A DNA stretch of 64,000 nt from NCBI GenBank assembly GCA_049177215.1, contig CP185379.1:558001-622000 (forward strand), given 5' to 3'. The notes beneath the pieces are model-generated. The model was not told the origin of the DNA and did no database searches. It saw nothing but the letters and a program-made list of their open reading frames with translations. The translations under genes and the position numbers were made by a program. Source of the DNA: Pollutiaquabacter aromativorans (GTDB lineage: Bacteria > Bacteroidota > Bacteroidia > AKYH767-A > 2013-40CM-41-45). Within the stretch, counting starts at the first letter, position 1; each line of letters opens with the position of its first letter. This document shows positions 41,336-51,206 of the stretch, in pieces.

Positions 41336-42430
41336 TCACAAATTCCCCCGCAACGCCTGCTCTCGTTCGATCGCTTCGAAGAGTGCTTTGAAGTTGCCTT
41401 TGCCGAATGACTTGGCGCCTTTGCGCTGAATGATCTCGTAGAAAAGTGTCGGGCGGTCTTCGACCGGCTTGGTGAAGATCTGCAGGAGGTAACCTTCGTC
41501 ATCGCGATCCACCAGGATGCCGAGGCGCTTGAGGTCGTCGATGTTCTCGTCGATCTTACCAACGCGAGCCTGGAGCTCGTCGTAGTAGGTGGTAGGCACC
41601 GTCAGGAAATTCACGCCGCGGCGTTGTAGCTCAGTCACGGTCTTGACGATATCGTGGGTGATGATCGCGATATGCTGGACGCCTGCGCCGTGGTAAAATT
41701 CGAGGTACTCGTCGATCTGCGATTTCTTCTTGCCTTCCGCCGGTTCGTTGATCGGGAACTTGACATAGCCATTCCCGTTGGATACGACTTTACTCATCAG
41801 GGCGGAATACTCCGTGGAGATATCGCTATCGTCGAAGGTGATGATCATCTTGAAGCCCATCACGTCTTCATAGAATTTCACCCACTCGTTCATCTTGCCG
41901 AGTTCCACGTTACCGACGCAGTGGTCGACATAATCGAGTCCCACCGGCTCTACCGGTAGGGTGGAGGTAGCCGGTTGATAGCCCGGCATGAATACGCCCT
42001 TGTAGTTCTTTCGTTCAACGAACGTGTGGATGGTCTCCCCGTAGGTGTGGATCGACGCGATCTTTACCTCGCCCTGATCATCCGTGAGTGTGGTCGGTGG
42101 CGTATGGGCTTTCGCCCCGCGCGACATGGTTTCGTAGAACGACTTTTCCGCGTCATCGACCCACAGGGCCAGCACTTTCACGCCGTCGCTGTGCTTGTGT
42201 ACATGCCTGGCGATCTCCGAATCGGGATGCATGGCAGTGGTCAGCACCAGACGAATCTTGCCTTGCTGGAGCACATACGAAGCCCTGTCGCGCACCCCGG
42301 TCTCCGGACCGGCATAGGCAACGAGTTTGAACCCAAAGGCCATCTGGTAGTAATAGGCAGCCTGCTTGGCGTTCCCAACCCAGAACTCAATGTGATCGGT
42401 ACCCAGAAGCGGAAGGAAGTCGGTAGACAT
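41336..42430 (-). CDS. hppD: 4-hydroxyphenylpyruvate dioxygenase
   Basis: 364 residues. Converts 4-hydroxyphenylpyruvate to homogentisate with O2 and Fe(II), the second step of tyrosine breakdown. Two vicinal-oxygen-chelate halves are seen. The N-terminal one starts LGTDHIEFWVGNAKQAAYYY. The C-terminal catalytic half has the three iron ligands: His in LDYVDHCVGN (about 167), His in GVQHIAIIT (about 252) and Glu in TLFYEIIQRKG (about 333). The C-terminal helix (GKGNFKALFEAIEREQALRG) is characteristic. Length is normal. No other tyrosine catabolism genes (hmgA, fahA) are in the window. Cytoplasmic; implies an aerobic lifestyle. Confidence 0.97.
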   Translation of the reverse strand: MSTDFLPLLGTDHIEFWVGNAKQAAYYYQMAFGFKLVAYAGPETGVRDRASYVLQQGKIRLVLTTAMHPDSEIARHVHKHSDGVKVLALWVDDAEKSFYETMSRGAKAHTPPTTLTDDQGEVKIASIHTYGETIHTFVERKNYKGVFMPGYQPATSTLPVEPVGLDYVDHCVGNVELGKMNEWVKFYEDVMGFKMIITFDDSDISTEYSALMSKVVSNGNGYVKFPINEPAEGKKKSQIDEYLEFYHGAGVQHIAIITHDIVKTVTELQRRGVNFLTVPTTYYDELQARVGKIDENIDDLKRLGILVDRDDEGYLLQIFTKPVEDRPTLFYEIIQRKGAKSFGKGNFKALFEAIEREQALRGNL

Positions 42431-42546
42431 GGGGAGGTGATTTTAAGGGAGGTCTTGATTGATTGCCTGAAATTTAGCTAAAAATCAGCTTTTCAGGCTA
42501 CTCGAATACAGTTGCAAATATCTAAAAATCAGAAGATTGAATCAAA

Positions 42547-42604
42547 AAAAACGTTTAAACGTTCGAACGTTGTAACGTTTGAACGTTCAAACGTTACAAC
42601 GAAA
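42547..42604. repeat. ACGTT octamer array next to yidC stop
   Basis: About seven units of ACGTTNNA (ACGTTTAA, ACGTTCGA, ACGTTGTA and so on), 42550-42601. The array ends three bases from the yidC stop codon. The same motif appears at 8056-8112, 8221-8290, 8380-8470 and 12566-12584. Confidence 0.9.
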
Positions 42605-44461
42605 TCATTTCTTCTTGGCAGCCTGCTGCCGTTGCGCTTCTTTCGCCATGGCTTCAAGACGCGCCTGGAAGCCGGACTTTTTCGCGGGCTTCTTCTTGTT
42701 CTCCTGGATCTTAGCGTGGATGGCGTCTTCGTCGATGAAGGCTTTGAAAAGATACTGCTGCGCGAAGCCGAAGATGTTGCTCAGGAAGTAATAGTAGCTC
42801 AGACCGGCCGAATAATTATTGAAGAACCCGAGGAAGAAGATCGGCATCAGGTACATCATCCATTTCATCGACGGATTCGTCGCTGCGGTCATCTGCATGT
42901 TCATCTTGGTGTAGATGATCGTAGAGATGGTCATCAGCAGCGTGAAGAGCGAGACGTGATCGCCGTAAAAAGGGATCTTGAAGCCGAGGTCAAGGATCGA
43001 GTCGTAGGTCGACAGGTCGTGCGCCCACAGGAAGCTTTCCTGCCGCAGTTCGATCGAGGACGGGAAGAAGCGGAACATCGCGATCAGGATCGGCAACTGC
43101 AATAAACCCGGAATACAACCACCGAGCGGATTCACCCCGGCTCTGCGGTACAGGTTCATCGTTTCCTGTTGCTTCTTCATCGGGTCATCGCCGTACTTTT
43201 CATTGAGCTCCAGCATCTCAGGCTGTAAGACCCGGATCTTCGCCTGTGATTTGAATGAACCGTATGTCAGGGGTAAGAGGATGATCCGGACCAGAATGGT
43301 CAGGATGAGAATGATGATACCGAAATTCAGGTTGAAGCCGTTGAGGTAATTGAAGGTCGGAATGACCAGGTAGCGGTTCACCCAACCGAAGATCCCCCAA
43401 CCGAGTGGAATGAGTTTTTCCAGGTGCAGGTCGTCGATCTGTTTCAGGGACTGGTAATGGTTCGGTCCGAAATAGAAGCGAAGGCGGATGTCCTGTTCGG
43501 GCTTGTTCTCGAGGGGCAGCGACATGGAGGCCGTCATGTTCTTGATATACCGTTCCTGGTTCTTGTCGGTATAGGTCTCCACAACCGGTGCGTCAAACGA
43601 GATGCCATCCGCGATGAGGACGGAGGAGAAGAAGTGTTGCTTGAAGGCGATCCACTGGACCTTGGTCTTCAGCGACTGCTTTTCGTCTTTGGTTTCCGAG
43701 ATATAGTCAACCTCCTCGCCTGTGAATCGGTAGTACAAGGTGGAGGCTGTGCGTTCGTTTTCTACGCTCTGTTCCTGCCGGTTGAGCTGGTCTTTCCAGT
43801 CGAGGTTCAGGTAGGTCGTATTCGCCGGCAACAGATCATGCAATCCGACAACTTTAAGGTCCAGCCCTACCAGGTACGAACCAGCTTCCAGGCTATAGTT
43901 GTATTGCAGATATTTTCCTTCGCCGGCATTCAGACGAAGGCTGGCCTTGCCGGTCGTTCCGCCTTCTACGATCTGGAAATTCAGTTGACCCGTATTGATG
44001 ATCCGGTTCTGTGCAGGAAAGGTGATGTCGAAGCGGCTCGAATCGGAACTCATCAACTCAACGGCTCGTCCGTCCCAGGTCTTATAGTCCTTCAACTCGA
44101 CACGTTTTACTTTGCCTCCGAGAGAAGAAAGTGTCAAACGGATCTTGTCGTTTTCGAGGGTGACCAGTTGTTCTTTGCCATCAGCGGCTGCGGCGAATGC
44201 TCCCCATTGCTCCTGCAGCTGCAGGGCCTTGACGGAGTCGGATTCCAAACCGGTAGAGTCGGCTGCTTGAGTAACCTGCATAGCAGCTTGCTGTTGTGCA
44301 AGCGCTTTAGTGGCAGCCTCCTGCTTTCGGGCAAGCTGTTCCAGTGAATCCTTGCGGTGCTTTTCGGCTGCCAGTTGTTCAGCCGATGGCTGTGTATAGA
44401 TCGAATAGCCGAGCACCAGCAAGCCGATCAAAAAAAGGCCGATTATTGAATTACGATCCAT
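42605..44461 (-). CDS. yidC: Membrane protein insertase YidC
   Basis: 618 residues. Inserts and folds inner-membrane proteins, alone or with SecYEG. N-terminal anchor MDRNSIIGLFLIGLLVLGYS, a coiled Gln/Ala/Lys segment (about 30-75), a large periplasmic beta domain (about 90-350), then the conserved insertase core: LTILVRIILLPLTYGSF with the essential Arg, the cytoplasmic hairpin (LQPEMLELNEKYGDDP), NPLGGCIPGLLQLPILIAMF and the last helices. The tail is Lys/Gln-rich (KKPAKKSGFQARLEAMAKEA), suitable for ribosome contact. It is longer than E. coli YidC (548) mainly through the N-terminal coil and tail, as is usual in Bacteroidota. Confidence 0.97.
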   Translation of the reverse strand: MDRNSIIGLFLIGLLVLGYSIYTQPSAEQLAAEKHRKDSLEQLARKQEAATKALAQQQAAMQVTQAADSTGLESDSVKALQLQEQWGAFAAAADGKEQLVTLENDKIRLTLSSLGGKVKRVELKDYKTWDGRAVELMSSDSSRFDITFPAQNRIINTGQLNFQIVEGGTTGKASLRLNAGEGKYLQYNYSLEAGSYLVGLDLKVVGLHDLLPANTTYLNLDWKDQLNRQEQSVENERTASTLYYRFTGEEVDYISETKDEKQSLKTKVQWIAFKQHFFSSVLIADGISFDAPVVETYTDKNQERYIKNMTASMSLPLENKPEQDIRLRFYFGPNHYQSLKQIDDLHLEKLIPLGWGIFGWVNRYLVIPTFNYLNGFNLNFGIIILILTILVRIILLPLTYGSFKSQAKIRVLQPEMLELNEKYGDDPMKKQQETMNLYRRAGVNPLGGCIPGLLQLPILIAMFRFFPSSIELRQESFLWAHDLSTYDSILDLGFKIPFYGDHVSLFTLLMTISTIIYTKMNMQMTAATNPSMKWMMYLMPIFFLGFFNNYSAGLSYYYFLSNIFGFAQQYLFKAFIDEDAIHAKIQENKKKPAKKSGFQARLEAMAKEAQRQQAAKKK

Positions 44462-44483
44462 TCAGGGGCGGTAAAAAGGAGCG

Positions 44484-44491
44484 CAAATATA
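44484..44491 (-). promoter_or_regulatory. Putative -7 box of yidC
   Basis: TATATTTG on the minus strand fits TAnnTTTG, 22 bases before the yidC ATG. Confidence 0.5.
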
Positions 44492-44513
44492 GCAATTTGA
44501 AGGTTTCGGGTTT

Positions 44514-44655
44514 CCTGCCTTCGCTAAAGCTTCGGCAGGCAGGCAGGCATGTTCCGGTTTCCGAGTTGATCTTTCTAAATTCCTCGTCCCTCGTCCCTCG
44601 GTCTCGGACACGTTCCTCATTTCCACAGACCTCGTCCCCCGTCCCTCGCCCCTCT
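44514..44655. repeat. Hairpin element copy and TCGTCCC heptamers
   Basis: 44514-44539 is a copy of the dispersed element CCTGCC-TTCGCTAAAGCTTC-GGCAGG, followed by TTCCGGT/TTCCGAG heptamers and a degenerate TCGTCCC array (about 44582-44655) like that at 8866-8930. Confidence 0.8.
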
Positions 44656-44660
44656 TCCCT

Positions 44661-44695
44661 AAAAAAAACGCCCTGAAGATGCTATCTCCAGGGCG
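44661..44695 (-). terminator. Intrinsic terminator of the 1635-aa protein gene
   Basis: On the minus strand CGCCCTGGAGAT-AGC-ATCTTCAGGGCG (one G-T wobble) is followed by eight T. It lies 24 bases after the stop at 44719. Confidence 0.92.
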
Positions 44696-44718
44696 TCGGC
44701 TTATGACGGGGGCCGCAC

Positions 44719-47700
44719 TTATTTCTTCATGAACCGCACCATGCGGGGAGCCTCGGTTTCTCCGTCAGGACGGATCAGCTTGAGGTAATAAACGCCCGTG
44801 GACAGGTTGTTGACGGAAGACTCGATGGTGTTATAACCGCGTTTCACGTCGTGGGTTTCCTGCAACACGATCTTACCGACCATGTCGAGGACTTCCATCG
44901 TTACGTTACCGTCCGTTTCCTCGAAGAAGGTGTAGGTGATCGAATAGTTGGCCGGGTTCGGATACACCGCGACATCGGTGTTCGACTTGTTGCAATTAAC
45001 GGCGATCACGTCGGAGTAGCTGAAGTGACCGTCGATATCGACCTGCTTCAAACGGTAGTATACGATGCCCTTGCAGACTTCGCCGTCGAGGTAACTGTAG
45101 TAGCGGGTCTCGGTTGTAGATCCGACACCAAAGCCTTCCACGCGTTGGATGCTCTTGAAGACATCACCGTCGGTGCTTCGCTCGAGGTCGAAGTAGTCGT
45201 TGTTGGTCTCGGATGCAGTAGCCCAGCGGCAGAGGTTGCCTACGGCTTCCGGTTCAACGGTGAAACTGAGCAGTTCAATCGGCAATGGGTCTTGCGACTG
45301 TGCTGTCGCGAAGGTGGCATTGAAGCTGGTCATGCCTGTACGTTGGGTGTTTGCGGCGGTGCTCGGGATAAAACAGGTACCCTGAAGCGACCATGCAGCA
45401 GGAGGAGCTGCGCTTTTCATAACAGTCCAGCCGGAGCCGGTGTTGTTGGTGACATTATTATTGTAAAGACGCATTGTATAAGTGCCGGATCCTGAACCTA
45501 CGCTGGCATTGAATGTCCAGTATCCGTTATCAAATGCATTCAGTATGTCGTAAGTATTAATTACGCATTCATTGGCCGCAGGACCGAATGGGGGAACCCA
45601 ACCTGTAAAAAAGGCGGTAAGATCGTAGGCGGTAACCGGACCGACCGTAAACACTACTTGAGCGCGCTGATATCCTTTGGTAGAAATGCCGACAGGGAAG
45701 TCCCAAGATTGAAGTCCGGTAGCTAAAGCGCGGCGCAAATTTCCTTCAACATAAGAGGTGTTATTCCCAATGGTGCATGCAGCAACAATGGCACGGCGTA
45801 CATAAACCTGGCGAGCACCTGTCACGATTTTGCCTTGAGTAAGCACAAGATTTCCATTGGTAGGATTCGCGCCAGGCACATAAGCCCCAACGCCTATGTT
45901 CAGGTCGTTAAAGGCTCCTGCACCAAGGATCAACGAGAAAGCGCCGCTTTGGTTCATGATTACTGAATCAAGTTCAAGCGAACTGACCAGGTTAGTGAAA
46001 TTCTGGTTGGCGCCACCGTTGAATTCATAGCAAGAACCTATGGCGGATCCATGGGAGGTTGCTCCATTGTTGTTGATGAAATCACCTCCGATCCTGATGT
46101 GCTTAGCATTCGGGAGCCAGGTGCCACCAAGGTTAAGTGTCAGATTTCCACGGATATCGATGTTGTTGCCCAGCGTAACGTTTCCTGCTGCCTTCCCCAT
46201 AGTGCAATGCCATAGCGCATTCCCGCCAGTCAGGTTGCCACTGACGCTTTGGTTCGCACTTCCGGTGAATAGGACTGTAGAGCCCGCGCCGCAGGAGAGG
46301 TTTCCATTGATAGTAAAGTCGCCGCAAACCGACAAGGTGATTCCGGGATTAATCGTCAGGGTGGCACCTGCGTTGACAATCAAATTCTTTACGCTGGTAT
46401 TGGCCGCAATGATCGGCTGATTAGGACCTGCCTGGATGACGATTGTTGAAGGACCACCGGAACAGGTTCCCATGGTAGTGAGGCAATTCGGGTCCCAGTT
46501 ACTTCCAAGTGGCGCAGGTGCCCAAGTCGAGGAGACCGCGTCGCTTTTCCAATACTGGGTGGTGGGAGAGCCGATGTTCAGCGGGGTGGAAGCCGGAAAC
46601 GTCAGGTTGAAGCCGGACGTGGCGCCACCGGCGTAGTTGCTGAAGTGGGAGACGAGGAGGATGAACTGCTGTGTGGCACCGTTGGTGAGGTTGTAGGCGC
46701 TGTTCCAACCGCCGGAAACGGAACTGGTTTGCGAAGTGGAGGTGGTGCCGGCAACCGTGTTCAGACCACTGGTACTCACCGCCGAGTAGTTACACGAACG
46801 GAAGGGGAAGGTTCCGGAGGTGGGGTTGGTTTGGATCAGGTTGCAGGGATTACTCAAGCCGGTGACTTCCCACAACTGGTAGTCATAGTCCGAGGTGCCG
46901 TTGTTGGCCGTGATGGTGAATTGCAGGGTCTGACCGGGAGCTGTAGAAGTGGTAGAGAACGTGTACCATACACCCGAAGCTTCGGTGGAGAACAAACAAG
47001 TTCCTCCTTGCAAGTCGCAGATATTCCCTGAGCCGGTGTAACCTGGATCAGCGATGGTAGTTGTTGCAGCACAGACTGCAGTTGCCATTTCACAATCCTG
47101 ATCCGGAATAGGAGGGAAGCTTGCGGAACCATCAATTGCCATGATGTCGAAGGTCCCGGTGGCGGCATTCCGGCCGTCTACGCGGATATAATACGTATTG
47201 CCGGGCGTGAGGCCGGTAACAGTGACGTCGGAGTTTCTACCGCCTCCGCTTGAACAGAGTGTGAAGTTGTCGTTACAGCCGATTTCCGTCAGGCCACCGC
47301 ATGCGCCGGAATAGACGGCGATCTGAGAGTCACTGAGTGAACGAAGACGGGTGCGGATCTTGATGCTGGTGCTGGAAGCGACCACCGTATACCAGACAGT
47401 ATTGAGTGAACCTCCACCCCAACAACTTGCAGCAGTTAGATCGCTTGCTCCGCTACCGGATGCACAAATGTTGGTTTGATAGGTTGCGCTGACACCTAAC
47501 ACCAAAGGTGTTGCGGCAGAACAAAGGTCATTAGGTGGTGTACAACCAGAAATGGCGCAAATCCGGAACGTACCGGGCGAACCGGCGGAGTTGGACCAGA
47601 CACGTATGTAATAAACCGTTCCTGCTGCAGGAGGTACGATGGTCAGCGCGGGCATGTTGGATCCGGCGGAGTTGTCGTCGCAGGAGACCAGGGTCATAAG

Positions 47701-49626
47701 TCCGCAATTTCCGGTATAAACCGCCATACCAAGGTCGGTCGCTGATGTCCCGGTTGATCCTGGTTGTATGGATATGGAATGAGGGTTATTGCTCACACTG
47801 GTCATGGTGAACCAAACATCACCGGTGGCGCCATCAACGAAACCGGCACAACCGGGGTTCGGGTAGGCACCTGCAGCAGACGGAGTAGCGCAGGAAACGG
47901 AGTAGTTAATGACGCCTGTACAAGAACTTCCCACAACAGGTGTGATCGTTGCAGGAGTCGCGCAGGCGTCGTTCGGAGGCGTTGGAGCAACTGCGTTTTG
48001 TATGGAGAAGGAGAAATTGGTGGACGGCGCTACACTCGTATCGTTATCCACGACGATGTAGTACTGGACGTTTCCCAGTGTCAGGTTGGTGATGTTCAGA
48101 GCGCTGCCACCGGCTCCGACTGCATAACTAATCAGGTTGGTTGTTCCGGGACATCCCAGATAAACGAAGATGCCCGGGTTGGTGTTCGCTGTGGTGTTGA
48201 AGAGGGAAAGATCATAACATCCGGCCGAAGGCGGGGTGAATTGGAAAATGTAGTCCTGACCGCTGAGGTTACGGGTGGAGGGCAATACGGCCGGCGTATC
48301 CACTTCGTCGCCGAAGCCCGCATTGTTCATCGTCCATCCCAGTGTGGAAGTGCTGTAAGGCCCTGTGGCGCCGAACTGACAGCTGATGTCGTTCGCAGTG
48401 GTACAGGTGGAACCAGGCGGTAATAGGGTAAGGTCGAAATTGCCGACCAGGTTTTCCTGGTCGCTTTCGATCCGGACCCAGTATTGCTGCGGTGCGTTAC
48501 AGGTCGCCCGCGTCACCCGGTAACGCGGGTTGCCGCCGCCGTTGCTTGATTCATCCGCACCTACCAGCGTCAGGGCTCCGCAACCACCCGTATAGACAGC
48601 TAGTGCAGTGGAGAAACCTGTCGGACAGGTATTGCTCACGAACAATTCCGCCGAGGTGATGCCAACAGGCATGGTGAAGGTGTACCAGATGTCGTTCGAG
48701 AAACTTTGGGCAGCCCACGGAGATCCAGATGGAGGTGCGGAAACCTGCCCGCCGACCATACCCGCCGCATAAGTCTGCTGCCGGGTCATGACCAAGGTTT
48801 GGTCCGTGAAAACAGTCGGAGAACCGGGGTTGAAGGGGATGTTCACCGCGTTTGCGCAGGTGTCGTTGGTTGGAGTAGGCGAGGCGGCTGGTGTCCAGGT
48901 GAATCCCCAGTTGGTAGTGGGGCGAAGCGAAAGTGAATTGAAGGGGGCAATGTTCTTACCCCAGTCAACGCCGGCCGTTGCAGAGGTAGAAGTGTTTTTG
49001 GTGTAGTAGTCACCATCACAGTAACCGGTAAGTCCGATTGATGCGCCCCCTGATACTGTAACATCCGGTGCTGTAGCGCCCAATTGAGAATAAACGAATA
49101 CTATGTTACCTGCCGCATTAATCCTCACTTGGAAACTGATGCAAGGGGTTGTTGAGTTCTTGGCCCAAAGCATATTGTTCCATTCAACTGTGAGGCCAGT
49201 TAAACCAGAATACGAATATGCAACACGACCCCCAGCAGCAGTTGCTAAATCATCCCATAAAGGCGCGACTAGAGTTCGTGGGCCAGTAGATAAGTCATTT
49301 AATGGTAATGAGGTTGTAGGGTTACTGAAAGTAATAAATCCATTTGATGACACCCAAAAACTTGTATACCGGATCCCCCCATAGTTTATAGAAAATCCAG
49401 TCGGAGAGAAGGGTCCTACAAGCACATCGTCTAAGCCTCCAGCAATTACGGTACCTGAAGTTGCTGATGACGGGGCGGTAATTACTGCAGGAGCGCCGAT
49501 AGATGCAAATGCAACCGAGCTGGATGTCAGATTGTATTGAATCCCATTCAACGCGAAACTGACACGGCTGAGCAGGAGCATCACGGTCAGTGCGGAGAAG
49601 ATTTTTCGGGTATAGTTCACATTCAT
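44719..49626 (-). CDS. T9SS-secreted multidomain protein (1635 aa)
   Basis: Signal peptide MNVNYTRKIFSALTVMLLLS (cut near SFA). An N-terminal beta-sandwich (about 25-245: TSFWVSSNGFITFSNP, TLVAPLWDDL) is followed by a series of about five modules of 130-150 residues, each opening with a PTND/PPND-type motif and a Cys: TPTNDTCANAV (about 258), TCTTANDISC (408), TPPNDACATPATI (547), TPPNDLCSAATPL (697), DQDCEMATAVC (840). Each contains VWYT or DVWFTMT and 'YYIRVW/D' strands like bacterial pre-peptidase C-terminal domains. A beta-helix-like region with autotransporter-type turns follows (about 1090-1300: ILSVCGDFTINGNLSCGAG). T9SS sorting domain from about 1550 (VAVYPNPANYSITY). Likely a surface-bound adhesin or matrix protein; no enzyme domain seen. 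Confidence 0.9.
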   Translation of the reverse strand: MNVNYTRKIFSALTVMLLLSRVSFALNGIQYNLTSSSVAFASIGAPAVITAPSSATSGTVIAGGLDDVLVGPFSPTGFSINYGGIRYTSFWVSSNGFITFSNPTTSLPLNDLSTGPRTLVAPLWDDLATAAGGRVAYSYSGLTGLTVEWNNMLWAKNSTTPCISFQVRINAAGNIVFVYSQLGATAPDVTVSGGASIGLTGYCDGDYYTKNTSTSATAGVDWGKNIAPFNSLSLRPTTNWGFTWTPAASPTPTNDTCANAVNIPFNPGSPTVFTDQTLVMTRQQTYAAGMVGGQVSAPPSGSPWAAQSFSNDIWYTFTMPVGITSAELFVSNTCPTGFSTALAVYTGGCGALTLVGADESSNGGGNPRYRVTRATCNAPQQYWVRIESDQENLVGNFDLTLLPPGSTCTTANDISCQFGATGPYSTSTLGWTMNNAGFGDEVDTPAVLPSTRNLSGQDYIFQFTPPSAGCYDLSLFNTTANTNPGIFVYLGCPGTTNLISYAVGAGGSALNITNLTLGNVQYYIVVDNDTSVAPSTNFSFSIQNAVAPTPPNDACATPATITPVVGSSCTGVINYSVSCATPSAAGAYPNPGCAGFVDGATGDVWFTMTSVSNNPHSISIQPGSTGTSATDLGMAVYTGNCGLMTLVSCDDNSAGSNMPALTIVPPAAGTVYYIRVWSNSAGSPGTFRICAISGCTPPNDLCSAATPLVLGVSATYQTNICASGSGASDLTAASCWGGGSLNTVWYTVVASSTSIKIRTRLRSLSDSQIAVYSGACGGLTEIGCNDNFTLCSSGGGRNSDVTVTGLTPGNTYYIRVDGRNAATGTFDIMAIDGSASFPPIPDQDCEMATAVCAATTTIADPGYTGSGNICDLQGGTCLFSTEASGVWYTFSTTSTAPGQTLQFTITANNGTSDYDYQLWEVTGLSNPCNLIQTNPTSGTFPFRSCNYSAVSTSGLNTVAGTTSTSQTSSVSGGWNSAYNLTNGATQQFILLVSHFSNYAGGATSGFNLTFPASTPLNIGSPTTQYWKSDAVSSTWAPAPLGSNWDPNCLTTMGTCSGGPSTIVIQAGPNQPIIAANTSVKNLIVNAGATLTINPGITLSVCGDFTINGNLSCGAGSTVLFTGSANQSVSGNLTGGNALWHCTMGKAAGNVTLGNNIDIRGNLTLNLGGTWLPNAKHIRIGGDFINNNGATSHGSAIGSCYEFNGGANQNFTNLVSSLELDSVIMNQSGAFSLILGAGAFNDLNIGVGAYVPGANPTNGNLVLTQGKIVTGARQVYVRRAIVAACTIGNNTSYVEGNLRRALATGLQSWDFPVGISTKGYQRAQVVFTVGPVTAYDLTAFFTGWVPPFGPAANECVINTYDILNAFDNGYWTFNASVGSGSGTYTMRLYNNNVTNNTGSGWTVMKSAAPPAAWSLQGTCFIPSTAANTQRTGMTSFNATFATAQSQDPLPIELLSFTVEPEAVGNLCRWATASETNNDYFDLERSTDGDVFKSIQRVEGFGVGSTTETRYYSYLDGEVCKGIVYYRLKQVDIDGHFSYSDVIAVNCNKSNTDVAVYPNPANYSITYTFFEETDGNVTMEVLDMVGKIVLQETHDVKRGYNTIESSVNNLSTGVYYLKLIRPDGETEAPRMVRFMKK

Positions 49627-49974
49627 GGTTCGGGTGTTATCTGAATGGTCTTTGGTTTCTTGGTCGCAGTCTTTGAAAACCGCGTGGATAGCGGCTTTCG
49701 GGTGGTTCGGGTCAATATCCGGCTAACAATGACGAGTGGTTCCGGTAATGCTTCGGAAATCCCCCCGCTTTCATGGTTCTCGGATGGTCAAATTTAATGA
49801 TTTATTATCTGTTTTTCAATGCGTTTCTCCGGTTTTTATCAATAATTGGCAAGTCACCCGATTTGTTTTGGTAATGGCAGTTTTATGGGGGTGAATGAAA
49901 ATTGGTATACAAAGACGGGTACTTTTTTGTCCCTTGGCGCAGACCGCCTATCTTGGCAGCCTTATTACGTAGAA
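49627..49974. other. Divergent promoter region, no gene
   Basis: About 350 bases between divergent T9SS-cargo genes. A box TATCTTGG (49949-49956, one off the TAnnTTTG consensus) with TTG at 49934-49936 upstream may drive the right-hand gene. Nothing else recognised; no tandem array here. Confidence 0.5.
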
Positions 49975-50979
49975 ATGATGAAAAAAGATATCTACTCCCT
50001 CGTTATTTTGCTGTTTTTAAGCGTATTGGCCGCAAAAGGGCAGCCGACCTTGAATTCCAACAACAATCCTGTAGCCGGTGAAAGCTATTATTACCGGGTA
50101 ACCGATACGATCGCGCAACCGGGCCCCGGCGGTTCGGGTCAGACCTGGAATTACACCGGCGTTCAGGTTACCTTGAATACGGTTATTGTCCACTACGTAA
50201 CACCTGCTTCCACCCCTTATGGAAGTTCGTTTCCGCAGGCCAATCTGGCCTCTTATGTGTTGCCGGGTGATTATAACTACTATACCACCGGAACAGGCGG
50301 ATTTGCCTACAAGGGACGCGGTACCGGTAGCGATATCGCCAGTATTACCGGCTCCAACTATCTGCTGCTGAGTTATCCGCTTGCTTTCGGTTCCAATTAC
50401 ACCAACTCGATCTCCGGTACAACTTCGGTGGCCACTATTTCCGGTACGGTCAATGTGCAGGGTGATGGAACGGGCACCCTAAGGCTCCCATCCATCACGT
50501 ACAACAATGTGCTACGTGTGAAAGTGACGGAAGACATTGTTTTTTCTTTTGGCCCTGGCGTTGACGAGATAGTTCATACGGAAAGTTATTACTGGTACAA
50601 CGCCACTTTTCGCGGCCCGCTGATGCGGATTATTACATCAACCACTTCCGGAATTTCCAGCGCATATTCCAAGTCGGTGGGTGTAGCCGATTTCGGTCTG
50701 GGTGTCGATGACCTTGTTCGCCCTTCCCTCGGAGCACTGAGTATTTACCCTTCACCTGCCACTACCGCCGCCAATGTGGAACTCGAAGTTCTCAAAGCAG
50801 GTAACACCGAATTCGCCCTTCTGGATATCACCGGCAAGGAAGTTCAACGCTGGAATGTCGATCTTACCCCCGGTACCTACACCCATCGTTTCGATGTCGC
50901 TTCCCTCCCCCGAGGCATCTACCTGCTCTCCGCCCGTGGAGAAGGCATGACCCGCGAACAGCGGCTGATCCTCGAATAA
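49975..50979 (+). CDS. T9SS-secreted protein (334 aa), unknown
   Basis: The frame is open from 49846 through a TTG, but ATG-ATG at 49975/49978 (MMKKDIYSLVILLFLSVLAA) directly precedes a good signal peptide and lies after the likely -7 box, so I start there. Residues 25-250 form a single beta-rich domain (YYYRVTDTIAQPGPGGSGQT, YYTTGTGGFAYKGRGTGSDI) of the kind seen in many Bacteroidota secreted proteins with no named function. The last 80 residues are a T9SS sorting domain (SIYPSPATTAANVELEV, LPRGIYLLSARGEGMTREQR). It has its own strong terminator and stands alone. Confidence 0.85.
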   Translation: MMKKDIYSLVILLFLSVLAAKGQPTLNSNNNPVAGESYYYRVTDTIAQPGPGGSGQTWNYTGVQVTLNTVIVHYVTPASTPYGSSFPQANLASYVLPGDYNYYTTGTGGFAYKGRGTGSDIASITGSNYLLLSYPLAFGSNYTNSISGTTSVATISGTVNVQGDGTGTLRLPSITYNNVLRVKVTEDIVFSFGPGVDEIVHTESYYWYNATFRGPLMRIITSTTSGISSAYSKSVGVADFGLGVDDLVRPSLGALSIYPSPATTAANVELEVLKAGNTEFALLDITGKEVQRWNVDLTPGTYTHRFDVASLPRGIYLLSARGEGMTREQRLILE

Positions 50980-50999
50980 GAAAGCCAATTCGCCACAAC

Positions 51000-51027
51000 A
51001 AAAAAGCCGACGCAAGTCGGCTTTTTT
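51000..51027. terminator. Intrinsic terminator, bidirectional
   Basis: AAAAAAGCCGAC-GCAA-GTCGGCTTTTTT: a 12-bp perfect stem with a GCAA loop, 20 bases after the stop at 50979. It could also stop pyrG transcripts coming from the right. Confidence 0.93.
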
Positions 51028-51057
51028 GTTTAAGGTCTTAAAACGAATGGCCGGGAA

Positions 51058-51206
51058 AGTAACTAGTAACTAGTAACTGGTAACTGGTAATTAGTAATTA
51101 GTGATTAGTAATGTTATTAGTTCTTAGTTACTATTCGCTCCTGCCTACGCTAAAGCTACGGCAGGCAAGATTCACTGTTTACTGTTTACTGTTTACTGTT
51201 CACTAT
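51058..51206. repeat. Heptamer arrays and hairpin element before pyrG stop
   Basis: TAACTAG/TAACTGG/TAATTAG heptamers (51058-51115), one copy of the CCTGCC-TACGCTAAAGCTAC-GGCAGG element (51140-51165), and CTGTTTA/CTGTTCA heptamers (51171-51206) whose last unit touches the pyrG stop codon. Confidence 0.9.

Noticed and set aside
41172..41429. Short frame with repeated LFAIRYS words
   Set aside because: Translation of the TATTCGC heptamer array.
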